Positions 15,923 through 24,010 of a stretch of DNA of 64,000 nucleotides are shown piece after piece; positions within the stretch are counted from its first letter, which is position 1, and the number at the start of each line of letters is the position of its first letter. The stretch covers positions 62,001-126,000 of the forward strand of contig NZ_RXFT01000002.1 of assembly GCF_003952165.1 (NCBI RefSeq), in the 5' to 3' direction. Origin of the DNA: Variovorax guangxiensis (GTDB lineage: Bacteria; Pseudomonadota; Gammaproteobacteria; Burkholderiales; Burkholderiaceae_C). Position numbers and translations under genes: made by a program. A model generated the notes under the pieces. It was not told where the DNA came from and searched no databases. It worked only from the letters and a program-made list of their open reading frames with translations.

Positions 15923-17470
15923 ATGACCCCGCCCCCACGATTCAACTTCGCCGGACACCTGTTCGACCTCAACCGCGAACGCGCCGCGCGCACCGCCTAC
16001 ATCGACGACCGCGGCACGCTGAGCTACGGCCAGCTCGAGGAGCGCTCGCGCCGGCTGGCCGCCGCGCTGCAGGCCGCCGGCATCCGGCGCGAAGAGCGCG
16101 TGCTGCTGCTGATGCTCGACGGCAACGACTGGCCCGTGAGCTTTCTCGGCAGCCTCTATGCCGGCGCGGTGCCGGTGGCGGTCAACACCCTGCTCACGCC
16201 CGACGACTACGCCTACATGCTCGACCACAGCCGCGCGCAGGCGGTGCTGGTGTCGGGCGCGCTGCTGCCCACGCTGCAGGAGGCGATGTCGCGCGGCGGG
16301 CACGAGGTGCGCGCGCTCTTCGTGTCGCAGCCCGCCGGCGCGCTGCCCGAAGGCGCGCAGGAATTCGACGCCGCGCTCGCCGCCGTCGAACCGCTCGCGG
16401 CACCAGTGACCACGGCTTCCGACGACCCGGGCTTCTGGCTGTATTCCTCCGGCTCCACCGGCAAGCCGAAGGGCACGGTCCACACGCACGCCAACCTGTG
16501 GTGGACGGCCGAGCTCTACGGCAAGCCGGTGCTCGGCCTCACCGAGGACGACGTCTGCTTCTCGGCCGCCAAGATGTACTTCGCCTACGGCCTGGGCAAC
16601 GCGCTGACCTTTCCGCTCTCGGTGGGCGCCACCGTGGTGCTGATGGCCGAGCGCCCCACGCCCGACGCCACCTTCCGCCGCTGGGTGGAACACAAACCGA
16701 CCGTGTTCTTCGGCGCGCCCACGGGCTTCGCGGGCATGCTCGCCTCGCCCAGGCTGCCCGCGCGGGAAGCGGTGGCGCTGCGCATGTGCTCCTCGGCCGG
16801 CGAGGCGCTGCCGGGCGAGATCGCGCAGCGCTTCAAGCAGCACTTCGGCTGCGAGATCATCGACGGCATCGGCTCGACCGAGATGCTGCACATCTTCATC
16901 TCCAACCGCCCCGGCGACGTGCGCTACGGCACCACCGGCCGGCCGGTGGAAGGCTACGAGGTCGAGCTGCGCGGCGAGGACGGCCGCCCCGTGCCCGACG
17001 GCGAGGTGGGCGACCTCTACATCCGCGGCCCGAGCTCGGCGCTGATGTACTGGGCCAACCGCGAGAAGTCGCGCGAGACCTTCCAGGGCGGCTGGACCAA
17101 GAGCGGCGACAAGTACACCCGCGACGCCGACGGCTATTTCACCTACGCCGGGCGCAGCGACGACATGCTCAAGGTCAGCGGCATCTACGTCTCGCCCTTC
17201 GAGGTCGAGGCCACGCTGATGCAGCACCCGGCCGTGCTCGAGGCGGCGGTGATCGGCAAGGAAGACGCCGACGGCCTGACCAAGACCAAGGCCTTCGTGG
17301 TGCTGAAGGACGGGAGCGCGGCCACCGAGGACGAGCTCAAGGCCTTCGTCAAGGAACGCCTGGCGCCCTACAAGTACCCGCGTTTTCTCGAATTCGTGGG
17401 CGAGCTGCCCAAGACGGCGACGGGGAAGATCCAGCGCTTCCGGCTGCGCGAGAAGGAAAAGCAGGCGTGA
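15923..17470 (+). CDS. bclA: benzoate-CoA ligase
   Basis: 515 residues, ANL superfamily. It activates benzoate with ATP and CoA to benzoyl-CoA, AMP and PPi, the entry step of the box route. The P-loop Y-S-S-G-S-T-G-K-P-K is at residues 174-183, the A8 hinge and Y-A-G-R-S-D-D-M-L-K follow, and the catalytic Lys502 sits in T-A-T-G-K-I-Q-R. The A-K-M-Y-F-A-Y-G-L-G-N stretch is typical of benzoate-CoA ligases. ATG at 15923 behind AAGGAGA. A repeat element fills the 142-base gap to the next gene. Confidence 0.95.
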   Translation: MTPPPRFNFAGHLFDLNRERAARTAYIDDRGTLSYGQLEERSRRLAAALQAAGIRREERVLLLMLDGNDWPVSFLGSLYAGAVPVAVNTLLTPDDYAYMLDHSRAQAVLVSGALLPTLQEAMSRGGHEVRALFVSQPAGALPEGAQEFDAALAAVEPLAAPVTTASDDPGFWLYSSGSTGKPKGTVHTHANLWWTAELYGKPVLGLTEDDVCFSAAKMYFAYGLGNALTFPLSVGATVVLMAERPTPDATFRRWVEHKPTVFFGAPTGFAGMLASPRLPAREAVALRMCSSAGEALPGEIAQRFKQHFGCEIIDGIGSTEMLHIFISNRPGDVRYGTTGRPVEGYEVELRGEDGRPVPDGEVGDLYIRGPSSALMYWANREKSRETFQGGWTKSGDKYTRDADGYFTYAGRSDDMLKVSGIYVSPFEVEATLMQHPAVLEAAVIGKEDADGLTKTKAFVVLKDGSAATEDELKAFVKERLAPYKYPRFLEFVGELPKTATGKIQRFRLREKEKQA

Positions 17471-17493
17471 TGCACGCGCCGTCTTCCTCTTTC

Positions 17494-17604
17494 TCCCTCC
17501 CCCGCTGGGGGAGGGCCGGGGTGGGGGCATCGGCCTCCATGCAGGCACAGCCTTTGCGAGCGCCGCTTGCCCCCATCCCGACCTTCCCCCAAAGGGGGAA
17601 GGGG
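17494..17604. repeat. REP/BIME-like paired palindromes
   Basis: CCCTCCCCCGCTGGGGGAGGG plus GGGGTGGGGGC, then GCCCCCATCCCGACC plus TTCCCCCAAAGGGGGAA. Same family and layout as 9190-9290. It ends directly before the start of the hydrolase gene at 17613, so it could affect its translation. Confidence 0.75.
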
Positions 17605-17612
17605 CAAACACC

Positions 17613-18416
17613 ATGAGCACCGACTTCGCCACCATCACCTGGCGCAACCGCGAGGTGAGCATCGAATGCCAGTGGATCGCGCCCGAGCGCACCACTGCGC
17701 CGCTCGTCGTGTTCCTGCACGAGGGCCTGGGCTCGGTCGCGATGTGGAAGGACTTTCCCACCCGGCTGTGCGAAGCCGCCGGCGTGCGCGGCCTCGTGTT
17801 CTCGCGCCCCGGCTACGGCCGCTCCACGCCGCGCGCGGACGACGAGATCTGGGACGTCGACTTCATGCACCGCCAGGCGCACGAGGTGCTGCCCGCCCTC
17901 TTCGCCGCGCTCGGCCTCGGCGACCAGAAACCCTGGCTCTTCGGCCACAGCGACGGCGGCTCGATCTCGCTGCTGCATGCCTCGCGCTTTCCCGACAAGG
18001 TGGCCGGCCTCGTGGTGCTGGCGCCGCACATCTTCGTGGAGGACGTGACGGTGGCGAACATCGAGAACGCGCGCACCGCCTACCTCGGCACCGACCTGCC
18101 GCAGAAGCTGGGCCGCTATCACGACAGCGCCGACTCCGCCTTCTGGGGCTGGAACCGCATCTGGCTGCACCCGCCATTTCGCGACTGGAACATCGAGCGC
18201 GAACTCGACACCATCCGCTGCCCCGTGCTCGCCGTGCAGGGCATCGACGACGAGTACGGCACCCTCGCGCAGATCCGCGGCATCGCCGCGCGCGTGGATG
18301 GATGCGAGCTGCTGGAAATCCCTCAATGCGGGCATTCCCCGCATCGCGATCAGCCGGATCGTGTCATCGTCGCGGCCACTTCCTTCATCACCAGAAATCG
18401 GAGAGAGACACCATGA
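17613..18416 (+). CDS. alpha/beta hydrolase of the benzoate operon
   Basis: 267 residues, cytoplasmic. Nucleophile Ser113 in G-H-S-D-G-G, oxyanion segment H-E-G-L-G (36-40) and likely catalytic His in C-G-H-S-P-H-R-D-Q-P near the end. This is the fold of ring-cleavage hydrolases, lactonases and small esterases. It lies between bclA and an ABC importer and overlaps the importer's binding-protein gene by four bases, so it may release benzoate from an imported ester, or act as a thioesterase or on a stray lactone. These options cannot be told apart from sequence. Confidence 0.88.
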   Translation: MSTDFATITWRNREVSIECQWIAPERTTAPLVVFLHEGLGSVAMWKDFPTRLCEAAGVRGLVFSRPGYGRSTPRADDEIWDVDFMHRQAHEVLPALFAALGLGDQKPWLFGHSDGGSISLLHASRFPDKVAGLVVLAPHIFVEDVTVANIENARTAYLGTDLPQKLGRYHDSADSAFWGWNRIWLHPPFRDWNIERELDTIRCPVLAVQGIDDEYGTLAQIRGIAARVDGCELLEIPQCGHSPHRDQPDRVIVAATSFITRNRRETP

Positions 18417-19588
18417 CCATTCGCAGCACCGCCCGCCTCGCCTTCACGGCCATCGCCCTCGCCTCGCTGGCGGCGGCCGCCGGCGCCCAGGGCACGGGCA
18501 AGCTCAAGGTCGGCCTGATGCTGCCCTACAGCGGCACCTACACCGCCCTGGGCGTGGCCATCGAGAACGGCTTCAAGCTGTACGTCGACGAGCAGGGCGG
18601 CAAGCTCGCCGGCCGCGAGATCGAATACTTCAAGGTCGACGACGAGTCCGACCCGGCCAAGGCCACCGACAACGTCAACAAGCTCATCAAGCGCGACAAC
18701 GTCGACGTGATCGTCGGCACCGTGCACTCCGGCGTGGCCATGGCCATGGCCAAGGCCGCCAAGGAAAGCGGCACCGTGCTGATCGTGCCCAATGCCGGCG
18801 CCGACGCAGTGACGGGCCCGATGTGCGCTCCCAACATCTTCCGCAGCTCGTTCAGCAACTGGCAGCCGGCCTACGCCATGGGCGAGGTGGCGGCCAAGCA
18901 GCAGGGCAAGAAGAAGGCGATGACCATCACCTGGAAGTACGCCGCGGGCGACGAGTCGGTCGCCGGCTTCAAGGAAGGCTTCGAGAAGAACGGCGGCAAG
19001 GTCGACAAGCAGCTCACCCTGCCCTTCCCCAACGTGGAGTTCCAGGCGCTGCTGACCGAGATCGCGGCCGCCAAGCCCGATGCGGTGTACGCCTTCTTCG
19101 CGGGCGGCGGCGCGGTGAAGTTCGTCAAGGACTACCAGGCCGCCGGCCTGAACAAGACCATCCCGCTGTACGGCCCCGGCTTCCTGACCGACGGCACGCT
19201 CGACGCGCAGGGCGACTCGGCCCAGGGCATGCTGACCACGCTGCACTACGCCGACGGCCTGAACACCGCTCGCGACAACGCCTTCCGCGTGGCGTACGCC
19301 AAGTCGTTCAAGCTGCAGCCCGACGTGTACGCCGTGCAGGGCTACGACGCCGCCCAGATGCTGGGCGTTGGCCTGAACGCCACCAAGGGCGACATCTCGA
19401 AGAAGGCCGAGTTCGCGGCCGCCGTCGAGAAGGCCAGGATCGACAGCCCGCGCGGCGCGTTCACCGTGAGCAAGTCGCACAACCCGGTGCAGGACATCTA
19501 CCTGCGCAAGGTGGAGGGCAAGGAGAACAAGCTGGTGAGCACGGCCATCAAGGGCCTCGCCGATCCGGCCCGCGGCTGCAGGATGTAA
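18413..19588 (+). CDS. ABC transporter substrate-binding protein (Leu/Ile/Val-type, probably aromatic acid)
   Basis: 391 residues with a cleavable signal peptide ending A-G-A-Q (about residue 25) and the type I periplasmic binding fold of the LivJ/HmgD group (K-V-G-L-M-L-P-Y-S-G-T-Y at the N-terminus). The start overlaps the preceding stop (ATGA). Membership in an operon with benzoate activation and ring-opening genes suggests it captures benzoate or a related aromatic acid in the periplasm, as known for binding proteins beside aromatic catabolic genes; the ligand is inferred. Confidence 0.9.
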   Translation: MTIRSTARLAFTAIALASLAAAAGAQGTGKLKVGLMLPYSGTYTALGVAIENGFKLYVDEQGGKLAGREIEYFKVDDESDPAKATDNVNKLIKRDNVDVIVGTVHSGVAMAMAKAAKESGTVLIVPNAGADAVTGPMCAPNIFRSSFSNWQPAYAMGEVAAKQQGKKKAMTITWKYAAGDESVAGFKEGFEKNGGKVDKQLTLPFPNVEFQALLTEIAAAKPDAVYAFFAGGGAVKFVKDYQAAGLNKTIPLYGPGFLTDGTLDAQGDSAQGMLTTLHYADGLNTARDNAFRVAYAKSFKLQPDVYAVQGYDAAQMLGVGLNATKGDISKKAEFAAAVEKARIDSPRGAFTVSKSHNPVQDIYLRKVEGKENKLVSTAIKGLADPARGCRM

Positions 19589-19592
19589 GCAC

Positions 19593-19680
19593 ACCCCCAG
19601 GCTTCGCGCACTTCGTGTGCTGCGCCAACCCCCTTGCAGGGGGCGACACCTGCGGCCCGGCAAAGCCGGTTCCGCGGTGT
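19593..19680. repeat. dispersed repeat, copy 1
   Basis: About 88 bases that match, in reverse complement, the segment at 46551-46637. Shared blocks include GGAACCGGCTTTGCCGGGCC, GCCCCCTGCAAGGGGGTTGG and CGAAGCCTGGGG. It contains two hairpins (CCGGCTTTGCCGG and CCCCCTTGCAGGGGG) and occupies the gap between the binding-protein and LivH-type genes. Confidence 0.85.
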
Positions 19681-19733
19681 CCCGCGCAACGCACGCCTAT
19701 TGAACAACGATACCGCCCAGAGAGAACCCCCTC

Positions 19734-20606
19734 GTGGATTTCGGAACCTTCCTGGTCCAGTGCCTGAACTCGGTTCAGTACGGACTGCTTCTCTTCCTCG
19801 TGGCCTCGGGGCTGACGCTGATCTTCGGGATCATGGGCGTCATCAACCTCGCCCACGGGAGCTTCTACATGATCGGCGCCTACATGGCGTTCTCGCTCGC
19901 GCCGCTGTTCGGCGATCAGTTTCTGCTGATGCTGGTGGCCGGCGTGGTGCTGGCGGCCGTCTTCGGCTACCTGCTCGAATGGGCCTTCTTCAGCTACCTC
20001 TACCAGCGTGACCACCTGCAGCAGGTGCTCATGACCTACGGCCTGATCCTGGTGTTCGAGGAGCTGCGCTCCATCCTGGTGGGCAACGACGTGCACGGCG
20101 TGAAGGTGCCCGCGTGGCTCGACGGCAGCTTCGCGCTGGGCAGCGTGATGAGCTATCCGTGGTACCGCCTCTTCGCCTCGGCCGCCTGCATCGTGCTGGC
20201 CGTGGGCCTGTACTGGGTGGTGAACCGCACGCGCCTGGGCATGATGATCCGCGCCGGCGCGAGCAACCGCGACATGGTGCGCGGACTGGGCATCGACGTG
20301 AAGCGGCTCTACCGCATCGTGTTCGCCGCCGGTGTGGCGCTCGCCGCGCTGGCCGGCATGATCGCCGCGCCGATGTCCTCGGTGTATCCGAACATGGGCG
20401 CGAGCGTGCTCATCATCTGCTTCGTGCTGGTGGTGATCGGCGGCATCGGCTCCATCACCGGGGCGCTGGTGGCCTCGCTGCTGGTGGGCTTCGTCGACAC
20501 CTTCGGCAAGGTGTTCTTCGCCGACTTGAGCGGCATCGGCATCTACCTGCTGATGGCCATCGTGCTCATCTGGAAGCCCGAGGGGCTGATGGGGAGGCGG
20601 CCATGA
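19734..20606 (+). CDS. branched-chain-type ABC permease, LivH family
   Basis: 290 residues, about eight membrane segments, with the LivH N-terminus G-L-T-L-I-F-G-I-M-G-V-I-N-L-A-H-G. The start is GTG at 19734 behind AGAGAGAA; no ATG fits. Forms the inner-membrane channel with the LivM-type partner, whose start overlaps this stop by four bases. Part of the importer attached to the benzoate operon. Confidence 0.92.
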   Translation: MDFGTFLVQCLNSVQYGLLLFLVASGLTLIFGIMGVINLAHGSFYMIGAYMAFSLAPLFGDQFLLMLVAGVVLAAVFGYLLEWAFFSYLYQRDHLQQVLMTYGLILVFEELRSILVGNDVHGVKVPAWLDGSFALGSVMSYPWYRLFASAACIVLAVGLYWVVNRTRLGMMIRAGASNRDMVRGLGIDVKRLYRIVFAAGVALAALAGMIAAPMSSVYPNMGASVLIICFVLVVIGGIGSITGALVASLLVGFVDTFGKVFFADLSGIGIYLLMAIVLIWKPEGLMGRRP

Positions 20607-21562
20607 CAGCCATGAAGAAGAGCGCCTTCCTGCTGCCCGTGGCCTGCGCGGTCGCCGTCGGCATCGCCGGCCCGTTCATGGGCAACTACGCATCGGACTT
20701 CATCGTGAAGGTGATGATCCTGTCGATCTTCGCGCTGAGCCTGGAGCTGCTGGTGGGCATGACCGGCCTCGTGAGCCTGGGCCACGCGGCCTTCTACGGC
20801 ATCGGTGCCTACGTGACGGTGCTGGCCTCGGGCAACGAGGGTGGCAACTTCGCGCTGCTGCTGCCGGCCGCCATGGGCGTTGCGGCGCTCTATGCGCTCT
20901 TCGTCGGCGCTTTAAGCCTGCGCACGCGCGGCGTGTACTTCATCATGGTGACGCTCGCCTTCGCGCAGATGGCCTTCTTCGTGTTCCACGACACCAAGGT
21001 GGGCGGCGGCAGCGACGGCATCTACATGTACGTGCGGCCCGCCATCGGCGCGCTCGACATGGAGAACCGCACGGTGCTGTTCTACGTGGTGCTGGCCTCG
21101 CTGGTGTTCACCTACGCCCTGCTGGCGCTCATCCGGCGATCGCGCTTCGGCGCGGCGCTGGCGGGCATCCGCGTGAACGAGCAGCGCATGCGCGCCGCCG
21201 GCTTCGCTGTGTACGGCTACAAGCTCGCGGCCTTCGTGCTGGCGGGTGCGCTGGCCGGGCTCGCGGGCTTCCTGCTCGCCTCGCGCGACGGCGTGGTCAA
21301 CCCCGAGCTGATGGCCTGGCACAACTCGGGCGAGGTGCTGCTGATGGTGATCCTCGGCGGTCTCGGTCACCTGCGCGGCGCGGTGATCGGTGCCGTGGCG
21401 TTCACGCTGCTGAAGGAAATCTTCTCCACGCACGCGGTGATGGGCCCGCTGGCCGACCACTGGCAGCTGACGCTGGGGCTCACGATCATCGTGTTCGTGG
21501 CACTGCTGCCCAAGGGCCTGATCGGCCTGGTGCAACGTTTGTCGCCGAAGGGGGCCGCATGA
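20603..21562 (+). CDS. branched-chain-type ABC permease, LivM family
   Basis: 319 residues, strongly hydrophobic, with the LivM hallmark G-L-V-S-L-G-H-A-A-F-Y-G-I-G-A-Y and a C-terminal G-G-L-G-H-L-R-G-A-V-I-G-A. It pairs with the LivH-type permease. Both ends overlap neighbours by four bases, so the operon is tightly coupled. Confidence 0.92.
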   Translation: MTAMKKSAFLLPVACAVAVGIAGPFMGNYASDFIVKVMILSIFALSLELLVGMTGLVSLGHAAFYGIGAYVTVLASGNEGGNFALLLPAAMGVAALYALFVGALSLRTRGVYFIMVTLAFAQMAFFVFHDTKVGGGSDGIYMYVRPAIGALDMENRTVLFYVVLASLVFTYALLALIRRSRFGAALAGIRVNEQRMRAAGFAVYGYKLAAFVLAGALAGLAGFLLASRDGVVNPELMAWHNSGEVLLMVILGGLGHLRGAVIGAVAFTLLKEIFSTHAVMGPLADHWQLTLGLTIIVFVALLPKGLIGLVQRLSPKGAA

Positions 21563-22314
21563 CGACGACCACCACCGCACTGCTCTCCGTCGAGAAGCTC
21601 ACGCGCCGCTTCGGCGGCCTCACGGCCGTCAACGGCGTCACGCTCGACCTGCACGTGGGCGAGGTGCATGCCGTGATCGGCACCAACGGCGCCGGCAAGT
21701 CGACGCTCATCAACATGCTCTCGGGCGAGATCGAGGCGAGCGAGGGCCGCATCACGCTCGATGGCACGGACATCACAGGCCGCGCGCAATGGAAGCGCGC
21801 GCGCGACGGCGTGGGCCGCAGCTACCAGCGCACCACCATCTTCCCGGAGTTCAGCGTGCACGAGAACTGCCGGCTCGCCGCGCAGGCCGCCACGCCGAAG
21901 CCCTGGGCCTTCTGGGAGTCGTCGCGCGGCTGCGCGACCAGTAGTGCCTCGGCCGACGCTGCGCTGGAGGCCGCCGGCCTCGCGCACGAGGCGCAGCGCA
22001 TCGCCGGCACCATGAGCCACGGTGCGCAGCGCCAGCTCGAAGTGGCGATGTGCCTGGCCACCAACCCGCGCGTGCTGCTGCTCGACGAGCCCCTCGCCGG
22101 CATGGGCGCCGAGGAAACCGACCGCATGCTCACGCTGCTCGCGCGGCTGAAAGCCACGCACGCGATCCTGCTGGTGGAGCACGACATGGACGCCGTGTTC
22201 CGCATCGCCGACCGCATCACCGTGATGGTGAACGGTGCGGTCATCGCCACGGGCACGCCTCAGGAAATCCGCGAGAACCCGGAAGTGCGCACGGCCTATC
22301 TCGGAGACCACTGA
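21559..22314 (+). CDS. ABC transporter ATP-binding protein, LivG family
   Basis: 251 residues. Walker A G-T-N-G-A-G-K-S-T at 41-49, a family signature in the form M-S-H-G-A-Q-R-Q-L-E (His-Gly in place of the usual Ser-Gly-Gly), Walker B L-L-L-D-E-P and the switch His in L-V-E-H-D-M-D-A-V-F. Powers import together with the LivF-type subunit, whose gene starts one base after this stop. Confidence 0.93.
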   Translation: MTTTTTALLSVEKLTRRFGGLTAVNGVTLDLHVGEVHAVIGTNGAGKSTLINMLSGEIEASEGRITLDGTDITGRAQWKRARDGVGRSYQRTTIFPEFSVHENCRLAAQAATPKPWAFWESSRGCATSSASADAALEAAGLAHEAQRIAGTMSHGAQRQLEVAMCLATNPRVLLLDEPLAGMGAEETDRMLTLLARLKATHAILLVEHDMDAVFRIADRITVMVNGAVIATGTPQEIRENPEVRTAYLGDH

Positions 22315-22315
22315 C

Positions 22316-23017
22316 ATGCTGCTCGTGCGCGACCTCAACACCTACTACGGCAACAGCCATATCCTGCGCGGCGTGCATGCCGGCATTCCCGCGGCCACCT
22401 CGGTCGGCCTGCTCGGGCGCAACGGCATGGGCAAGACCACGCTGATCCGCACCATGATGGGCTACGTGCGCCCCGCCTCGGGCGAAGTGCAGGTCGACGG
22501 CCGCACCGTCACCGGCTTGCCGCCCGAGAAGATGGCGCGCCTGGGCATCGGCTACGTGCCCGAGGGGCGCGGCATCTTCCCGAACCTCTCGGTGCGCGAG
22601 AACCTCGTGATGAGCGAGCGCGCGGGCATCGACGGCCGGCGCGAATGGACCTTCGACCGCGTGATGGCCACCTTCCCGCGCCTGGCGGAGCGCCTGTCGA
22701 ACGGCGGCCAGCAGCTGTCGGGCGGCGAGCAGCAGATGCTCTCCATCGGCCGCGCGCTCATGACCAACCCGCGCCTCTTGATCCTCGACGAGGCCACCGA
22801 AGGCCTCGCGCCGCTGATCGTGGCCGAGATCTGGCGCGTGATCGGCGAGATCCGCGCCACCGGCATCGCCACGCTGATCGTCGACCGCGACTACCGCAAG
22901 GTGCTCGCGCACACCGACCTCGCGGTGGTGATGGAGAAGGGACAGATCGTGCGGCACGGTGCCTCGGCCGACCTGCTGGCCGAGCCGCACGCGCTGGAGG
23001 AACTGCTCGGCGTGTAG
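22316..23017 (+). CDS. ABC transporter ATP-binding protein, LivF family
   Basis: 233 residues. Walker A G-R-N-G-M-G-K-T-T (34-42), signature L-S-G-G-E-Q-Q-M, Walker B L-L-I-L-D-E-A-T-E-G-L and the LivF sequence G-Y-V-P-E-G-R-G-I-F. In the switch region it has V-D-R-D-Y in place of the usual V-E-Q-N, as an atypical LivF. Followed after eight bases by an AraC regulator. Confidence 0.92.
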   Translation: MLLVRDLNTYYGNSHILRGVHAGIPAATSVGLLGRNGMGKTTLIRTMMGYVRPASGEVQVDGRTVTGLPPEKMARLGIGYVPEGRGIFPNLSVRENLVMSERAGIDGRREWTFDRVMATFPRLAERLSNGGQQLSGGEQQMLSIGRALMTNPRLLILDEATEGLAPLIVAEIWRVIGEIRATGIATLIVDRDYRKVLAHTDLAVVMEKGQIVRHGASADLLAEPHALEELLGV

Positions 23018-23025
23018 GCCACGCG

Positions 23026-23904
23026 ATGACGCGCGAGATCAGCCTCCTCGACACATCGGGCAAGCCCCTGCCCTTCGACGGCAGGATGCTGATGAACGCG
23101 CAGGCCACGGCGTGGCAGGGCTTCGCGCTGGAGGTGCGCGCGATGTCCGGCGATGGCGAGAACCCCGCCTGCTACAACCCGCATCCGCTGATCGGCCTGT
23201 GCGTGCGCGGCCATGTGAAAGGCGCGATGACGCGGGGGCGGCGCCAGCATCCCTTCGAGTCGAACGCCGGCGGGATCTTCATCTTCGAACAGGGCTACGA
23301 GGTCGAGCGCGCGACCTGGACCGGCGAGCTCGCCGAGACCATCGTGCTGGAGATCCGCCCCGAGGCACTGCGCAGCCTCATGCCCGAGGGCGACGGCGAG
23401 CTGCACCTGCAGACGCATCTGTCGACCACCGACGCGACGCTGTCGGCCCTGGTCATCGCCATGCGCGACGAGGTGGAGCGCGGCTGCAGCTCGGGCCGCC
23501 TGCATGCGCAGGGCCTGTCGATGGCGCTCGCGAGCTACCTGCGCAACCGCTACGGAGCCACGGGCAACACCCGGCGCCCGCGCGGACGGCTCTCGCAGAA
23601 CGACCTGCGCAGGGTGTACGACTGGGTCATGCAGCATCTGTCCGAGGACTTCGGCATCGACGAACTCGCGGCCGAGCTGCACCTGAGCGCGGTGCATTTC
23701 ACGCGGCTCTTCCGCGCCAGCACCGGCGCGACGCCGTACCGCTACGTGATGGAGCAGCGCGTGCGCCACGCGCTGTCGCTGCTGCGCGGCAACCAGTCGC
23801 TCGCGGAGATCGCGCAGGCCGTGGGCTTTTCGAGCCAGGCGCATTTCACGCAGGTGTTCCGCCAGCTGGTCGGCACCACGCCAGCGCGCGCGCGGCGCGG
23901 GTAA
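23026..23904 (+). CDS. AraC family transcriptional regulator of the aromatic importer operon
   Basis: 292 residues: an N-terminal ligand domain (about 1-170, probably cupin-like) and a C-terminal AraC double helix-turn-helix (about 190-290, with I-A-Q-A-V-G-F-S-S-Q-A-H-F-T-Q-V-F). It starts eight bases after the last importer gene and so is probably co-transcribed with the benzoate operon. Together with BoxR it would give the region two regulators, one perhaps sensing free aromatic acid and one benzoyl-CoA; this division is inferred. Confidence 0.88.
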   Translation: MTREISLLDTSGKPLPFDGRMLMNAQATAWQGFALEVRAMSGDGENPACYNPHPLIGLCVRGHVKGAMTRGRRQHPFESNAGGIFIFEQGYEVERATWTGELAETIVLEIRPEALRSLMPEGDGELHLQTHLSTTDATLSALVIAMRDEVERGCSSGRLHAQGLSMALASYLRNRYGATGNTRRPRGRLSQNDLRRVYDWVMQHLSEDFGIDELAAELHLSAVHFTRLFRASTGATPYRYVMEQRVRHALSLLRGNQSLAEIAQAVGFSSQAHFTQVFRQLVGTTPARARRG

Positions 23905-24010
23905 GTCCCGGTGGAGGGTGAAGGAATCCTGCAAGCGGTGATCGCATGTCGATATACCGCGGCGGGGGGCGCGGGCAAATTCATGTCTCTACACAACAGG
24001 AGACGAGAAG

